Positions 27,001 through 39,865 are shown, counted from the first letter of the stretch. The stretch: 64,000 nucleotides of DNA from Lunularia cruciata (GCA_948567375.1 OX419759.1:7470744-7534743); one strand, 5' to 3'. The notes: generated from the letters alone by a model not told the origin. Program-made: numbers and translations.

Positions 27001-29153
27001 AGAGGGCGTGGGAAGAGAATTTTGAGGCTCAGCATTCACGTGAACAGGATGAGGTAAGATCTACATTTTGTTTTAGAAGTCACATAACTTCCACCGTCCA
27101 TGAGGTAGCACACTACGCTTGTTCAGGCCGGCAAAAATGAGATCGAAATATCACATTAGTTGCCTGAAATGTTGATGAAGAAAGGCGTAGACATGCAGAA
27201 AGATTAGTGAACATTCGTATGTGGTTGCCTATCAAAGTAGGGACCTTATCTCTAGCCACCATAATCGGCGCCTGGGGGTGATGTTATACAGGAAGTCTTC
27301 AACTGGAGACATACTCATAGTCGTTGATTTGCTTGTCTCAGGATGAGTTACCTCCACTGGTAACAGCAGATGGCGATGTGATCTCAGAGAATGGACCAAG
27401 TAAAGATCTCCTTTCCTCAAAGCCTGGCGCGAAACCTGTGACTCACGCCGAGAACAGCGCAAATGTGCCTCTCCCCACACTTTCCAAATCCAAATCATTT
27501 GACATGTCTTCCCACATTGAAACAAACCTTTTGAAGTCTAAATCTTTCGACTCGTCTATCAAGCCTGCTATTTCCCGATCAAGAACCAAATCATTTGATC
27601 TGTCGCATGATACTACCAGTGGGAATGCTCCCAGAAGGGCAAGCTTCAATGGGCGAATAGAGATAATAGACGATCAGCCCGCAGATAACATTGTCGATGA
27701 AGATTTGATTGATGATGAAGACGCCGAGGAGCTGCCTAACGGGATCTACTTACATCACTCCAGAGATGAAGATGATTCTTACAGCAGAGCTGCTAAAGAC
27801 AAGTACGGAAGGACTCCTGAACGCGTCTCTGCTAACAGAGGTTTCCACTCCCCCGGCAGTAGGTCCGACAGAGGACAACATACCAATGGCTACATGTCCC
27901 CTGGTGGAAGATCTGACAGGGTACCGCATGCCAGGGAAAGGTTCTCTTCGCATGGTGGGCCTGTGGACAGTATGGCGGAAGTAGATTCGCAGGGTTGGCC
28001 AATGAGGGAAGTGAAAGATAGAGCTTCACGTGATGTATATTATGCACCAGTCATGAACACCCGAAATCCAAGAGGTGATACAGGTCCTTACAGTCACTCC
28101 GAACGAGAGTATCCCCACAGATCAAGGACGGAGAGGTCTCCAGATGAACCTCTTTCCAGGAATGGGCCTGGATCCCGTTGGGATCCTAACATGGCAGATT
28201 CAAGTTGGGTTCAAAGGCAAGAGGAGAGAAGGATGTCTGATCCCCATTACTCCCACTCTAGCAGCGAAGATGGTACTGGAGGTCCTATCCCCTCTTCTGA
28301 GAGAGACATGCGAGGCCCTTATTCCTATCCCGACAGAGATCCCTTGGATCATGACATGCAGTATAGAAACACTTATAAACAAAGAGGGGAAGCGGGTCCA
28401 CGAGGAGATGTATACAGGGGTATGCCTTCTCCATGGCAAGAAACAGAAAACCCTTCCATGATGAGGAGCAGATCGATGGGTCAAAGACCTTATGCGTACC
28501 CTCCCCCATATAGTTATGAAGAGCCTCACCTAGCTCAAAATATAGAGGCTGGTGGTGGCTATAACAACTACCATGGTCGACCAGAGATGCATTACCCGCC
28601 CCACGTTTCTCTGAACAGACCTGATTATTATCCACAGTACGGAGGTCCCAGATCTTCCATGAATGGCTACCACTCTTCACGACCAGAAACACCACCTTCT
28701 GTAAACCGAGGTTACACGGGCTGGGATACCGGTTCTCCTCAACTAGAACGGAGTGCTCCAGTTGTCCCCTCTGATGATGTACCGGGTGAAGCAGGGGAGG
28801 TTCTGAAAGCTTTGAGAATGGCCAAGCAGCAAATCAGAAGTACAGGTGAGCAGGCCTCATACATGACAGCACAATACACGGTTTCCTCCGAGCACAGATA
28901 CGGCAATGGAGGCCAAATCTCGAAAACGTCGTATACTGTGGAAGCTCCCGTTGGTTATCCTCGAATAACGAAAACCATACAAGAAGGATGGCATCTAGAA
29001 GGAAATTCAAGTAGGCTGGGAGGAGTCGATGTCAGGGGTGCCAACGTTAGCGACTTGATTACCAGTTCTGGTCCTCTCACCGTCACGAATGGAGAGGCTA
29101 GCTATGTAGAGAAGCTCAATGTGGGTCGGGGCATTCAATTTTTTTTCTCTTAG
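24013..29153 (+). CDS. Plant coiled-coil protein with TIEFLRARLLAERS motif, five coding exons
   Basis: Seen: exons 24013-24587, 25259-25379, 25733-26271, 26555-27053 and 27342-29153 all have GT..AG borders. They join in frame to 3,546 nt, i.e. 1,181 residues plus a TAG stop. Residues ~203-275 (exons 2-3) form a heptad-rich coiled coil starting TIEFLRARLLAERS. Residues ~412-457 contain RRPWLPLFDLTHLW, then NRTAIEERLRTMWRQIGQEM. Residues ~548-578 include a QYEAQETAQRAWEENF helix. Exon 5 has three KSFD motifs 16 residues apart (629, 645, 661), an acidic stretch, then a long Ser/Arg/Pro/Tyr-rich low-complexity region and a late EVLKALRMAKQQIR helix. Known, from memory: these blocks match a family of land-plant coiled-coil proteins usually left unnamed or called 'USO1-like'; their biochemical role is not established to my knowledge. 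No signal peptide or membrane segment is seen. The start at 24,013 is uncertain because the frame stays open to the exon edge. Introns are 671, 353, 283 and 288 bp. Confidence 0.85.
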
Positions 29154-30237
29154 AGCAATCATGCCTTGATTCCCTTGTGTAGATTCTTGGTTTGTTGTTT
29201 TATCATTGACTCCCTGGAGGTTTTGTCTGTGTCACATGACATGATTGACAGTACAGGCTCCAGTGTTGACTGAAGTTTAGCCAATTTTTCCCCTATGCGA
29301 GGTAGCTCTGATTTGTGCATAAGATAAGTGAACGGGTCCCTTGCATCTTGAAAATAATACATCCATGTCTGTCCACCCGATAGTAATCCGTGAGGATTCA
29401 GCATTGTGAGCCCCGAATATAGTCAAGGAATTGTTTCTACAGGCATGACTGCCTATTGAACTTCGCGAGATTACATTGCTCTGATTTACTCGACCATGTT
29501 ATTTCCTCCTTAGTAGATAGATAATTCAACACGTCATTGTATTGCGACTCTTCATAACTTTACCGCTTTTAGGGTGCAAGTGAGTAATGATTTTGCACTT
29601 GTTACTTTATACCCATTTGTCTTCTATGGGCTGAGTCGCAATATGGATGGGGTATGCATTCAAGAAAACACTCTATGAGAATGACTACTTTGTGACAAGC
29701 GCACAATAAATTACAGTTAATCTTTCCCTAGCTCTGTGATCTGCAGAATGTGAGTTGTCTGTTTTCCTTTCGACGTTTAGCTGTTCGACAAAGCACCATC
29801 GCCACCCCTGCTCAAGCTTTTGGCTTACTGTGAAACAGGCTTCTGTGCCAAGTTACACCTCCTGGTTGATCTGCATTGGAGAACTCAATATGTGGCTCGT
29901 TTACAACAACCATTGCACGGGTTATGAATTAATGGTGTTAGATTGGATCTGTGTAAATAGAGCTGTGGCAAATGATAGAGGCGGAAAAGTGGATGTTTTT
30001 CGGGCATTACGAGGGTAGGTGGGATTCCGCTTGGAGCTTCTATCGTCATTTGCTTTGGAACTGGATCCATTTAATGAAAAATTCTCTGCAAGTTTTGTTT
30101 TTGGACAGTTTCCCCGTCCACGTTCTCGCTGTAAGAATTTCGGATTGCTGTTTCTTGAAGGTGGCAAACAGCTGCTGCCAACAATTACACACTTAAATGG
30201 GCATTGTTTTCACTTTCAGAATTAACAAACTAATATG
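29154..30237. other. 3' flank of the coiled-coil gene
   Basis: This presumably holds the 3' UTR. An AATAAA word (within CACAATAAATTAC) near 29,703 is a possible but distant poly(A) signal. No further coding sequence is recognised, and frames at 29,755-30,018 and 29,159-29,404 have no domain. Confidence 0.4.
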
Positions 30238-30297
30238 CAGCTTCCTGATATGGAGTCTTCCAATCCTTCATGTATTCTACGTGGTCGCCTTTTTCAG
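30238..30297 (+). repeat. Dispersed repeat family, truncated copy 5
   Basis: It ends in 'ATTCTACGTGGTCGCCTTTTT' with a preceding 'GGAGTCTTCCAATCCTTC' block. These match the last ~60 bp of copies 1 and 3, again with the front missing. Confidence 0.5.
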
Positions 30298-30454
30298 AAA
30301 AAAAAGATATGCAGCTTACTGAAGAGCTTAACCTACAACCAAGGGTCATATCTGTGGACAACCTCAACCGCATGCACTACAGGCGACACACAGCTCTTCT
30401 TATGTAGGAAATGAAGGACTGGAGAACTACACTGTTAGCACAACTGTGAAAATC

Positions 30455-30508
30455 TGTGTTTGAGGTGCGGTCATCTCTTCGTGGAAAATGACCGCACCTC
30501 CCAACACA
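30455..30508. repeat. Short hairpin with ~19-bp stem
   Basis: Arms 30,455-30,473 and 30,489-30,508 pair over GAGGTGCGGTCA perfectly and extend outward with one bulge (TGTGTTT against TGTGTTGG). The loop is 15 bases. Nothing around it is coding. Confidence 0.75.
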
Positions 30509-33500
30509 CATTAGAAACTTTGCAAACTTGCTTCCTCCAGGTAACTCGTAAGCTGGTAGAACCTTACACCAAGCAAGCCTGGGAACTGGAATGCAGTATC
30601 TCTTTGTATTCATCCGTTCATTCACCTGCATCGCGATTGCAATCTAAAGCTCTTATGCTAGGTGAAGACAGAGAAGCGATAGCAATACAATCATGGCTCT
30701 TTTATACTTTTCGCGTTGGGGAAGTATACTTATCAATGATGCTAATTCGCCGTAGGTTAGTCCACCACCCCCACCACCCAGATTATGAAACCCTTGGCCC
30801 TTCAAATACACTGTCCCGACGGTGTAATATAGATTCAATTTCTCTTTAATTCGTAAGCCTTCACTGAGCCACTAACAAAACTTGAGCGAGTTAAGTTTGA
30901 CTCAAAATTGAATCTAGAAATCGTATGGAGACCAGACAAGTCCCACTCCATCCTTTCGAAAGTTGAAGATATAGCTATGGATGATTTTCCGTCTTCGTCT
31001 TCGACTTCGACAAACTGGCCTTAATGGTCTTCGAAGAATTGGTGCCCAGTGTCTGAAGATGAGAAGAAACAAATGATCAACTATTTCGTGATAGGTCGAG
31101 TATCAACCAACTTGTACAGCATCTTCTATTTTCTTTGCCATCGAGCAACTACGTTCTTACATGCCTGATATTGGTTCTCAGATGCGGTGAAAAGATTGCA
31201 ACAACAGTGCAGGAAACGAAGGATCGGAAGTGGAATAGTATAGAGAACTGAGTGAGAAGGAATGTCGTGGGAGGGAGTTTACATACAATATTTCCGTGAA
31301 AGTCACGTCCTTTCTCTTCAGAAAGCGACGTAGTTGCTACTATACATTAATCATCAACCATACGTAATGGGCTTAAGCTTTATCATCAGCTTATTCCACA
31401 GATGCTTAAACCAAGTGCCGGTTACAACCAGTTCGTGTACGAGTACTACAAAACCCGCTATGAGCGGGGGCTGCGAAGAAGCTCTAGCTCACGTGACGAG
31501 AAGTTCGAACCAAACATGACCAGCAGGTGGAGGCGTATGGCCAGACCCAACTAGAACTTTAGTCAACAAATGCGGTCATTGGTTCACTACAGAAGATCAA
31601 GCTTTGCTTGCGTACGTACTGAAGTTAGATCCATATTGCTGACGTTCATTCAGAGGTGATTAAATTAGAGTTCAATCGCTTCGTTCGCAGAGAGTGTCAC
31701 TCTGATGGAGTTGAGTGAAAACTTGGTCCTTGAGATCTATCCTTCATAGATCGGCCTCTCTGCGTTGCACGTTTTTTCATGTCATCAAATCCATTCTATA
31801 CAACTTTCATAAATGGAAGGTGCGAGATCTAGTGGGGTCTATGATTCTATGTAACGGACCTATCCATTCACTAAATCTTTTGTTTTCGAGACCAAAGAAA
31901 TTACCTCTCAACTTTTAAATGTGCCGAGTTTAACTGAGTTGGTTCTCAAAAGAGGGTATCCGCCACGCTTGCTCAAACGGATCGGTCAGTTATCTGGTTT
32001 CCACTAGTGTACCTGTACTTTTATGTGACAAATATCCTTTCTTCTGCTCGATATAAGACCAATTTGGTTGTGATGAGCTTGACAATACCAGGCCAGAACA
32101 TTGCCACATTCGGAACAACCTCAGCAGCATTGCTTATTTCTAAACCTAGAAGAAAATGATTGGAAACAGTATCAGAAACTGTGGCGATCGGTGGAGGTTG
32201 GAAATCAAACAGCATATGAACTAGCACACAACTAATACAAGCAGTTGCGGGGTAAGATGTCAGCCCTAATACAAGGACCACCACCAAAAACGGATCATGG
32301 TCTCGAGTTGCACGATGGCAAGGATGGCCTGACTTACCAGGACTGTAACCTCTTACCATATCGAACGTTTTCATATATGTAGAAAGTTCTGCTAGTCAGT
32401 ACGGAACTCTCCTCGATCTTGATCCACTCGCGAATGCCCTCGAATACTCTAATGCTGAGATGTAAACCACCTGAGTGGAATCTGGAACTCGGATCTCTGT
32501 GACCTCAATTCAAACCCAGAAAGATGCTGCAAGTTTTACACCCAGGTGATAAACAGAAGAGAATTGGTCATAGATCCGCGATGCGTTATCTGTGATGTCT
32601 CCAATCTATCATCTGGATGTGAAATCTGCAGTCTCTCCAATCTATCAGCTGGATGTAAATCCTGACTGCAAGATGAGAAGGCAACCCTAAACATTTACCG
32701 GCTGGAGCCCTCCTGTGGAGACACCGACTGTGATCTGAACAATAAGCTCCCAAAGAGTGCCATGATATGAGTGGAGCATTTCTGCTCTCCCATCACCATC
32801 AGGACCCCGTGATGTACTTCTTACAAGGTATTCACAGGAAAAATCGATCAAGAACCCTGCTGTCTCCAACAACCTCACATAAAGATCACTCTTACAAAGT
32901 TCCAAACTGAAGGTGGCTAAATCGCAGGACACATGATTGTCCTGAGGACTAGTCAATAACTTGGTTGCTTTCACGCACAGCCATCACATCTGAATAACTT
33001 GTGGCTAAATTCAGCTTCTGTAATCACCTCAAAGTTGCAGGAGTGTATACCGTCTGTCGATCTTCTCGGCACCAATTCTTAAGTGGAGTCTCCACCTCAC
33101 CAAAGGGCACGTGAACCAGTGAATAGGTAGAAAGGCATGACCTGTTTCTGCATATACAGTGCTGGTGGTGCTATTATAAACGCCGTCTCCATCCCTATAA
33201 GTCAAGAAAAGTCATTGATGCTGCATGATGGCCCAATACCAAGTTGAATGAGTAACCTATAATTGAATTGGTCTCTGAGTTGCATCCACATGCACTCCAG
33301 TAGTTTAGTCAGCAAAGCTACATACAATTATGAAACAGAAATGGAAATGATGAATAAAATTGATGAACAGATTTCCCCTGTACACAAATTCTCGACCATA
33401 CAACTCAAACTTGTCCAACTAGATTCGATGGCAACAGTAGCATCAATCACTGCTGTTACAGTAGTTGTTCATCAAATTTGTTCTGTTGTTAGTGGAGGCT

Positions 33501-33793
33501 TGTTCCGCATCCGTGGAGTTTATTACTCCATCAATTGGATCACGACTTCTAACAAGCGGGAAATTTGAGAATGATTTCAGCAGGAGAACTTTTAGTTAAG
33601 TGGGGATTGAATCACCACTTGACTCCACACTCTTCCATGATAAGGCAAGCGAATTCTTGGAGCATATCGAGATTTCGGAGAGAGAATCTCGCCTCATCGT
33701 TTTCCCTTTTAAAATAGGGGAGAAAGAGCAGTTTATTTGGGTTGTATCAGTTATCAGTTAGAGAAATACAATCAATGGAAAATTGAGGCATAT
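30509..33793. other. Gene-free stretch
   Basis: Open frames are under about 130 codons and unrecognised. A small tandem duplication of a 'TCTCCAATCTATCAKCTGGATG' type word (about 43 bp apart) occurs at 32,598-32,660. No RNA gene or retroelement protein motif was found. Confidence 0.4.
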
Positions 33794-33910
33794 TTTGGCT
33801 CAATATTCAATTGACATTCAAAGATATCAAGGCAAGGATACGAAAGACTTCAAAGGGAAGTCTTTCGTATCCTTGATACCTTTGAATGTCAACTGAGAAT
33901 TGAGCCATAA
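33794..33910. repeat. Foldback with ~55-bp arms and 5-base loop
   Basis: The left arm (33,794-33,851) and right arm (33,857-33,910) are near-perfect reverse complements. The inner 16 bp (GGATACGAAAGACTTC) is exact. A 5-base insertion (GGCAA region) sits in the left arm, and scattered mismatches increase outward. The form fits a small foldback/MITE or a miRNA-precursor-like hairpin. No target-site duplication is evident. Confidence 0.85.
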
Positions 33911-35020
33911 ATTTTATCTTTAAAACTTTTCGTTTCTTCGAATGTCTTTATCCATTCAACAAGAACTTTTTTTACAACAATTGGAGTCAACCAAGTTTCA
34001 TTGAAACTCGTATATTTAAGTTCAGATGAGAGAAAATATTCTTAAGAAGTTTAGATTCGCCCTAGAAGATCTTAGAGGACATGCCAAACGGTGTTTTACT
34101 CCATAAGGGTAAGATGCGCTTCAGGGAATTAGGGGAGACATGGCTAGTCTTTCTATCATGGAAAGGGGCTAGAAAGTTATAGTGACTATGGTGAAGGAGG
34201 AAATTGGACTCTTATGAGAATGACAAACCTCTAATATAATTCTCCAATGTTGAGTATGTATCAAGTGGTGATTGACTTATCCTAACCTTTACCGCCTTGA
34301 TTCCAACAATGTCTTGTCAAGGCAAACATCGTCACCACACATTTGTTGGTGTGGTTCTATATTGAGTATCCTAGAAAGGACAATTGCTTACATTTTAGAT
34401 TCTCTAACTCAATGAGTACTTTCTTGACTTGTTGAGGGGGAGGATTGGGAGGGTGTACTTACACTTGCTTGATATTTTCATTGTGATACTTTATTGCATG
34501 AGAAGCCAGAATAAAAGAGAACACTTTAATATTTTGGAGTGCCATAAGGTAATGAAGTTAATTTCCTTTTGAAAAACCAGTTTTTCAAGGTTTATTTGAT
34601 CGCTCTTTGGCACCATGTTTGGACTTTATCTATTTTTTGTTTGGAAAGATGGAGACTTAAATTTTGGTGATGATGCAAACCAAGTATTCTGCCCACATAT
34701 GGACTGTATTCAAAAGTAAAATATTGATACCAACTCTTTATAGAAGAAGGTTACAAGAAGATAGATGATTGGATTGGCAGCAGGCACTAGCTATCAAGAC
34801 CTTAAATAAAGCCAAGGTCAACTTTGGAGAAGAATATCATCAAAAACATCATTTTCTAGATTGCATTCCAAACTGGCGAGTTGTGGGAGGTTTAACAAAC
34901 GAACTTCAACATGTAGAAGAAGGTCAAGATATAAAATGAAAATTTTATTGGAGAGCCAAGAAGACAAGAGGAAATGAAGTGGTTGTGTAGGTGGACACTC
35001 CAAGTGACACGATCAATGAA
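33911..35020. other. Gene-free stretch between two foldbacks
   Basis: No open frame of note and no recognised motif. Sequence is AT-rich with short A/G-rich runs. Confidence 0.4.
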
Positions 35021-35281
35021 GTACAATCATGAACTAAGTCATCCAGAAAGTATGGAACGATAGTAACTTACTAACAATCTCTCATATGATATATAATGCG
35101 TATTCCTTTAACATTTCATCCAATGTCAAGTTGCTTATGGCTATACGTGTTAAGACTTGAAGTTTAAGGAACTTGACCTTGGATGAAATGTTAAAGGATT
35201 ACGTAGTATATATCATTTGAGAGATTGTTAGTAAGTTACCATCTTTCCATACTTTCTGTATGACTTAGTTCATGATTGTAC
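35021..35281. repeat. Long imperfect foldback, ~110-bp arms and ~42-base loop
   Basis: The left arm 35,021-35,130 starts GTACAATCATGAACTAAGTC. The right arm 35,173-35,281 ends with its reverse complement, apart from one base (GACTTAGTTCATGATTGTAC). Pairing continues along nearly the whole arm, for example 'TAACTTACTAACAATCTCTCA' against 'TGAGAGATTGTTAGTAAGTTA', with scattered mismatches and small indels. The whole unit is about 261 bp, the size of a foldback MITE or a young miRNA locus. No direct repeat flanks it clearly. Confidence 0.9.
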
Positions 35282-36610
35282 TTTTCTTAAATTAAGATAG
35301 AATTTATAATAGACTACTATGTTTATTCTTCTGTAGGAGAATAAAGATGTCTAAAAGAAGTTGGTAGTATAAAGCCTCATACATGCTAGAGGAAACCAAA
35401 AGGGAAAGTTTTAATTGCAGAAGCGGAGGGGTCAATAATACCATTTGATTTAGCTTGGGTATCATGTCCTTTGACTTTCTTTTTGACGTGAAAATGCACA
35501 AAGCTTCAAAGAAGAGGAAAAAAGATGACCTAATAGAGATATTTACCAATTATGAACAAAGAAAAGGACAATAGACCAATCCACGGAAGACATGAAGGAT
35601 TGTTGCAAGATGAAGTAAATCTTGCTATTATTTAAGTTCATCCTAGCAGTTTTAGATATTCAATATGGCTCTAATATTTCATATAACTACAATCTGAAAG
35701 GATATAAGAAATTTTTTAATTATACCTTCACAAAGGAGGTTGTTTATGATATGATGTCTAGTTTCAAACAAGTGATAAACATACAACTATTGGATGATTT
35801 TAGATGATTTTCATCTTCTTCACCTTCGTGCAATTTGCCATTGTGATCTAGTATTGCAAGACTAAATGTACAGATGGAGACTATATATGATTTGATATGT
35901 AGTTATTTTTTCACTTTATTGCAAGTTTGAATATTTATGCTTCATCTCTCATTTTTTTTTTCTATTTTTCAAAGCTTAATGGTGGTGTTTAGACATAAAA
36001 TTATTGACAAAGACTTACATAGGTCAAATATCAACCACAAACACATGATTATGTACAGGACCAAGGAGGTGACATTGTCCATGAATAAACTAAACCCCAG
36101 TTTATGACAATAAGAATATGTTCTTTGATCTATTGTGTACTTCCCATCATTTTAACACCATGTTTGTAGGTTTGAGGACTTGAAATTATTTTCAAGTATC
36201 TTACTTTATATTTTTTTAGCTTGGTAGGAATGGGAAGCAATGGAATCAGATATACATTGTAATGTTTATATTAGACATTGGCTTCTGACATCTTTGAGCT
36301 TACCGATGGCTTTATGTTAACTAGAGGATTCCATAAAGAACTAGGTTTTAGGTGGTGAGAAGTGGCCAAGGAGGTCTTATCAACTACAACTTTCCATAAG
36401 GAACAGAAACCAGATCATGAGATGCATATTGTTGATGCATCTTCCTCCATAATTCTATTGTTTATTAATGCAAAGAAACAAAATACTGAAGTATCCAAGA
36501 CTATACTGGGCATAACAAGAAAGGTTGGCAAATCTAAAACACTTCTTGCCACAAAAGTACTGAGACAAAGGACAAGTAAGAAGCTACTGATAAAGAAGAG
36601 GAGTAAGGGG
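35282..36610. other. Gene-free AT-rich stretch; one unassigned open frame
   Basis: The frame 36,362-36,640 (+, 92 codons, Lys-rich C-terminal part) is the longest. It has no domain I recognise and runs into the tandem duplication that follows, so I do not call it a gene. Confidence 0.4.
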
Positions 36611-36800
36611 AGATATAGTAAGTTAGATAGAGTAGTTTAGGGAGTAGTAGAAAGATTGTCGTTCACTCATACAAGTTGTATGAGATATACATAAACTGAG
36701 GAGTATAGGAGATATATCTAGTTAGAAGAGTAGTCTAGGTAGTAATAGAAAGATTGTCATTCACGTAGACAAGTTGTATAAATATACATAAACTATCTCT
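36611..36800 (+). repeat. Tandem duplication, ~98-bp period
   Basis: Two copies start near 36,611 and 36,710. Each contains AGTAGTYTAGG, AGAAAGATTGTC, TTCAC, ACAAGTTGTAT and ATATACATAAACT in the same order. Copies differ by a few substitutions and short indels. Confidence 0.75.
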
Positions 36801-37971
36801 GTAGAGCGATGCATATCATAACTTCTATTATAAATTATTTATTTTCATTTAAGTGTATTGATTTACAACATATTATGAATAGATGTATGGTTGAAAATTT
36901 AGTAAGATATATATTTATTTATCTTGTTGTTTTATTTGATTACAAAGGTTCTATTAAAATTTTAATAGGAGAAACCACTTGCAAAATGTATAAAAAATAA
37001 TTTAAAATTTAAAATTTATTTACCATTTTTAACACATATTTATGAATAATATATTCCATGAACATTTGAATAATACTTTTGCATTTGTATGCTATATGGT
37101 TCCAACCAAGCACTTTAATAATTTGAGGTGTGGTCTAAGTCCACTTTTAGATATTGTCATCTTGATTTGTCTTAACATAATAAATTATTTTTCAAAAAAT
37201 AAATTATTAATAAAATTAGAGATGACATCATGTAAATATTCATATCAAATACTTGAATTACAATGATGATTAATGTTAACTTGATAGATATGTTACATCT
37301 AACAACAAATATCTTTAACTTATATCTACACATTAATGATGAGATTATCTTTTTAACAATAATCATGTAATTTTAAATATACAGATATTATTTATATATC
37401 TTTATAAAAAATTATTTCAAGTGAAAAAATAATCCAATTTTTTTATAATTTATATGAAATTAAGATTTGATCAAAATATATGAAAGGTATTTTGAAGGTT
37501 GACATATATCAGGAATATCACACCTTAGATCTAAAATACATAAAATATTTATTTGTGGTGAAACTAGAAACGTCCAATTATCTTCAACTTTTTTTTGCCA
37601 AGTCAAAATATAAAAGTAAACCATCCATTGTTTTATTTCCGTTTTGCTTTTCTTTCTTAAAAACTTCACTCTCATAAACTAGAATCATATTGGCTTATAA
37701 AAATGAATCTGTATGGATAATCTGTGTAGTGTATATGTTTTTCATATTGAACTTCATTCTAATTTTCAGATAATGCAAAGTACTTTAAGTGATCAATATG
37801 AGTCTTGCTAGATTTCAGGAATATAAAGTTATATATATAAGTTATATTATTTTTTCCGTTTTCTAAAAAACCCTAAACATTGCATTAGGAGGTGAAAATA
37901 AGGTGAAAATACACTATAGCAATGAAATTAGTAATAAAAACTTTTTTATTAATTACATAAATTATAACGGA
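36801..37971. other. Very AT-rich stretch adjoining the plastid insertion
   Basis: Base composition drops to that of organellar or intergenic DNA. A perfect palindrome-like word (CTATTAAAATTTTAATAG) lies near 36,950. Short open frames (for example 37,042-37,266) have no identifiable product. It could be decayed plastid DNA continuous with the block that follows, but I found no plastid gene in it. Confidence 0.4.
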
Positions 37972-38134
37972 CCTGAAAAACCTTGTTCACGTATGGACAT
38001 TCCTTCTTCGTATTCTAGGTAAGATTCGTTCATAAGGAAGTCGCTTTTACGTTGTCTAGCACGCATAGATCCTTTCACTAGTTTTCGACGAAAATCAGAT
38101 TGTTGGAAAACGTCTTCTAATTTTTTCTTCTTTT
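37972..38134 (-). pseudogene. Possible plastid protein fragment, unassigned
   Basis: A - strand frame ends at a TAA (37,972-37,974) and includes RRKLVKGSMRARQRK. From memory this resembles the RKLxKGSMRAQRRK stretch of the plastid protein Ycf1/TIC214, but the residues after it do not follow that protein. I keep the identity open. It sits next to a clear psaB fragment, which supports a plastid origin. Confidence 0.35.
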
Positions 38135-38236
38135 ATCTTTCCTTTAATGAGACATCCTAAATTTTTCAATTTTCTTTTGCGAAATGTAACCAACCTGCTA
38201 TTAATGAAAGAGAAGGAAGAATAACTGAAAAGAGAG

Positions 38237-39436
<1,200 letters not shown>

Positions 39437-39480
39437 GTCTCCAAAGCCAATGATGCGGTTTAGATTCCCGCTTACCCGCT
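39437..39480 (+). pseudogene. trnG-UCC: Degenerate trnG-UCC 3' exon (plastid)
   Basis: 'GATGCGGTTTAGATTCCCGC' and the ending 'TTACCCGCT' match the T-arm and acceptor end of plastid tRNA-Gly(UCC) (GATGCGGGTTCGATTCCCGCTACCCGCT in fragments). Several substitutions and an inserted T are present. Only exon 2 is here, so no tRNA can be made. Confidence 0.85.
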
Positions 39481-39573
39481 GAAAACTACAAAAATGGATT
39501 TGATATAAGAAACCTACAAAATATTTAATATTAAATGTTTGTAAGTTTTTGATTTCAATTTCTTTCTTTCTAA

Positions 39574-39645
39574 GCGTCCATCGTCTAAGGGGCAAGACAG
39601 ATATTTTCTATACCTCCAGTGTAGTTTCGAATCCCATTGGATGTA
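39574..39645 (+). pseudogene. trnR-UCU: Degenerate plastid trnR-UCU
   Basis: The 72-nt block starts GCGTCCATCGTCTAA and ends with a T-arm 'GTTTCGAATCCCATTGGA', as in plastid tRNA-Arg(UCU). The anticodon loop TTTCTAT still shows UCU. Several stem bases are changed, including the acceptor end (GATGTA for GACGCA), so folding is probably lost. It lies in the usual plastid position between trnG and atpA. Confidence 0.9.
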
Positions 39646-39689
39646 ATCTTTACTAAAGTAATTAATATGAAATTCAAAAATAGATGATT

Positions 39690-39845
39690 TTATCCTTTAA
39701 TTTTCTTCTTTTGAAATAGAAAATTTTCAATATGCTCCGTAATCGCTTCTTTAAAAGATTTTCCGCTTGTTGTGTAAAAACTTTAGTAGAACGAATGATT
39801 TCTGCAAATTGTGGTTTATTAGTAATTAAATATTCACGTAATAGA
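39690..39845 (-). pseudogene. atpA: 3' end of plastid atpA
   Basis: The - strand encodes [20 protein letters not shown] and then [11 protein letters not shown]. After a 1-base deletion it continues [12 protein letters not shown] to a TAA at 39,690-39,692. This is the C-terminus of the ATP synthase CF1 alpha subunit. The orientation opposite to trnR matches plastid genomes. The frameshift and the lack of about 90% of the gene show it is dead. Confidence 0.9.
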
Positions 39846-39865
39846 ATTGAAGATCTTTTTTAACT

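Noticed and set aside
36362-36640. 92-codon Lys-rich + strand frame
   Set aside because: Lys-rich composition reflects AT/purine-rich DNA, and the frame runs into a tandem duplication. No family recognised.
37972-38134. Firm assignment of the RRKLVKGSMRARQRK fragment to Ycf1/TIC214
   Set aside because: Only a short motif agrees with my memory of Ycf1 and the following residues do not. A plastid database search is needed, so I list it as unassigned.
39574-39645. Functional nuclear tRNA-Arg(UCU)
   Set aside because: The sequence is the plastid tRNA with several stem-disrupting changes, and it is embedded in other dead plastid genes.
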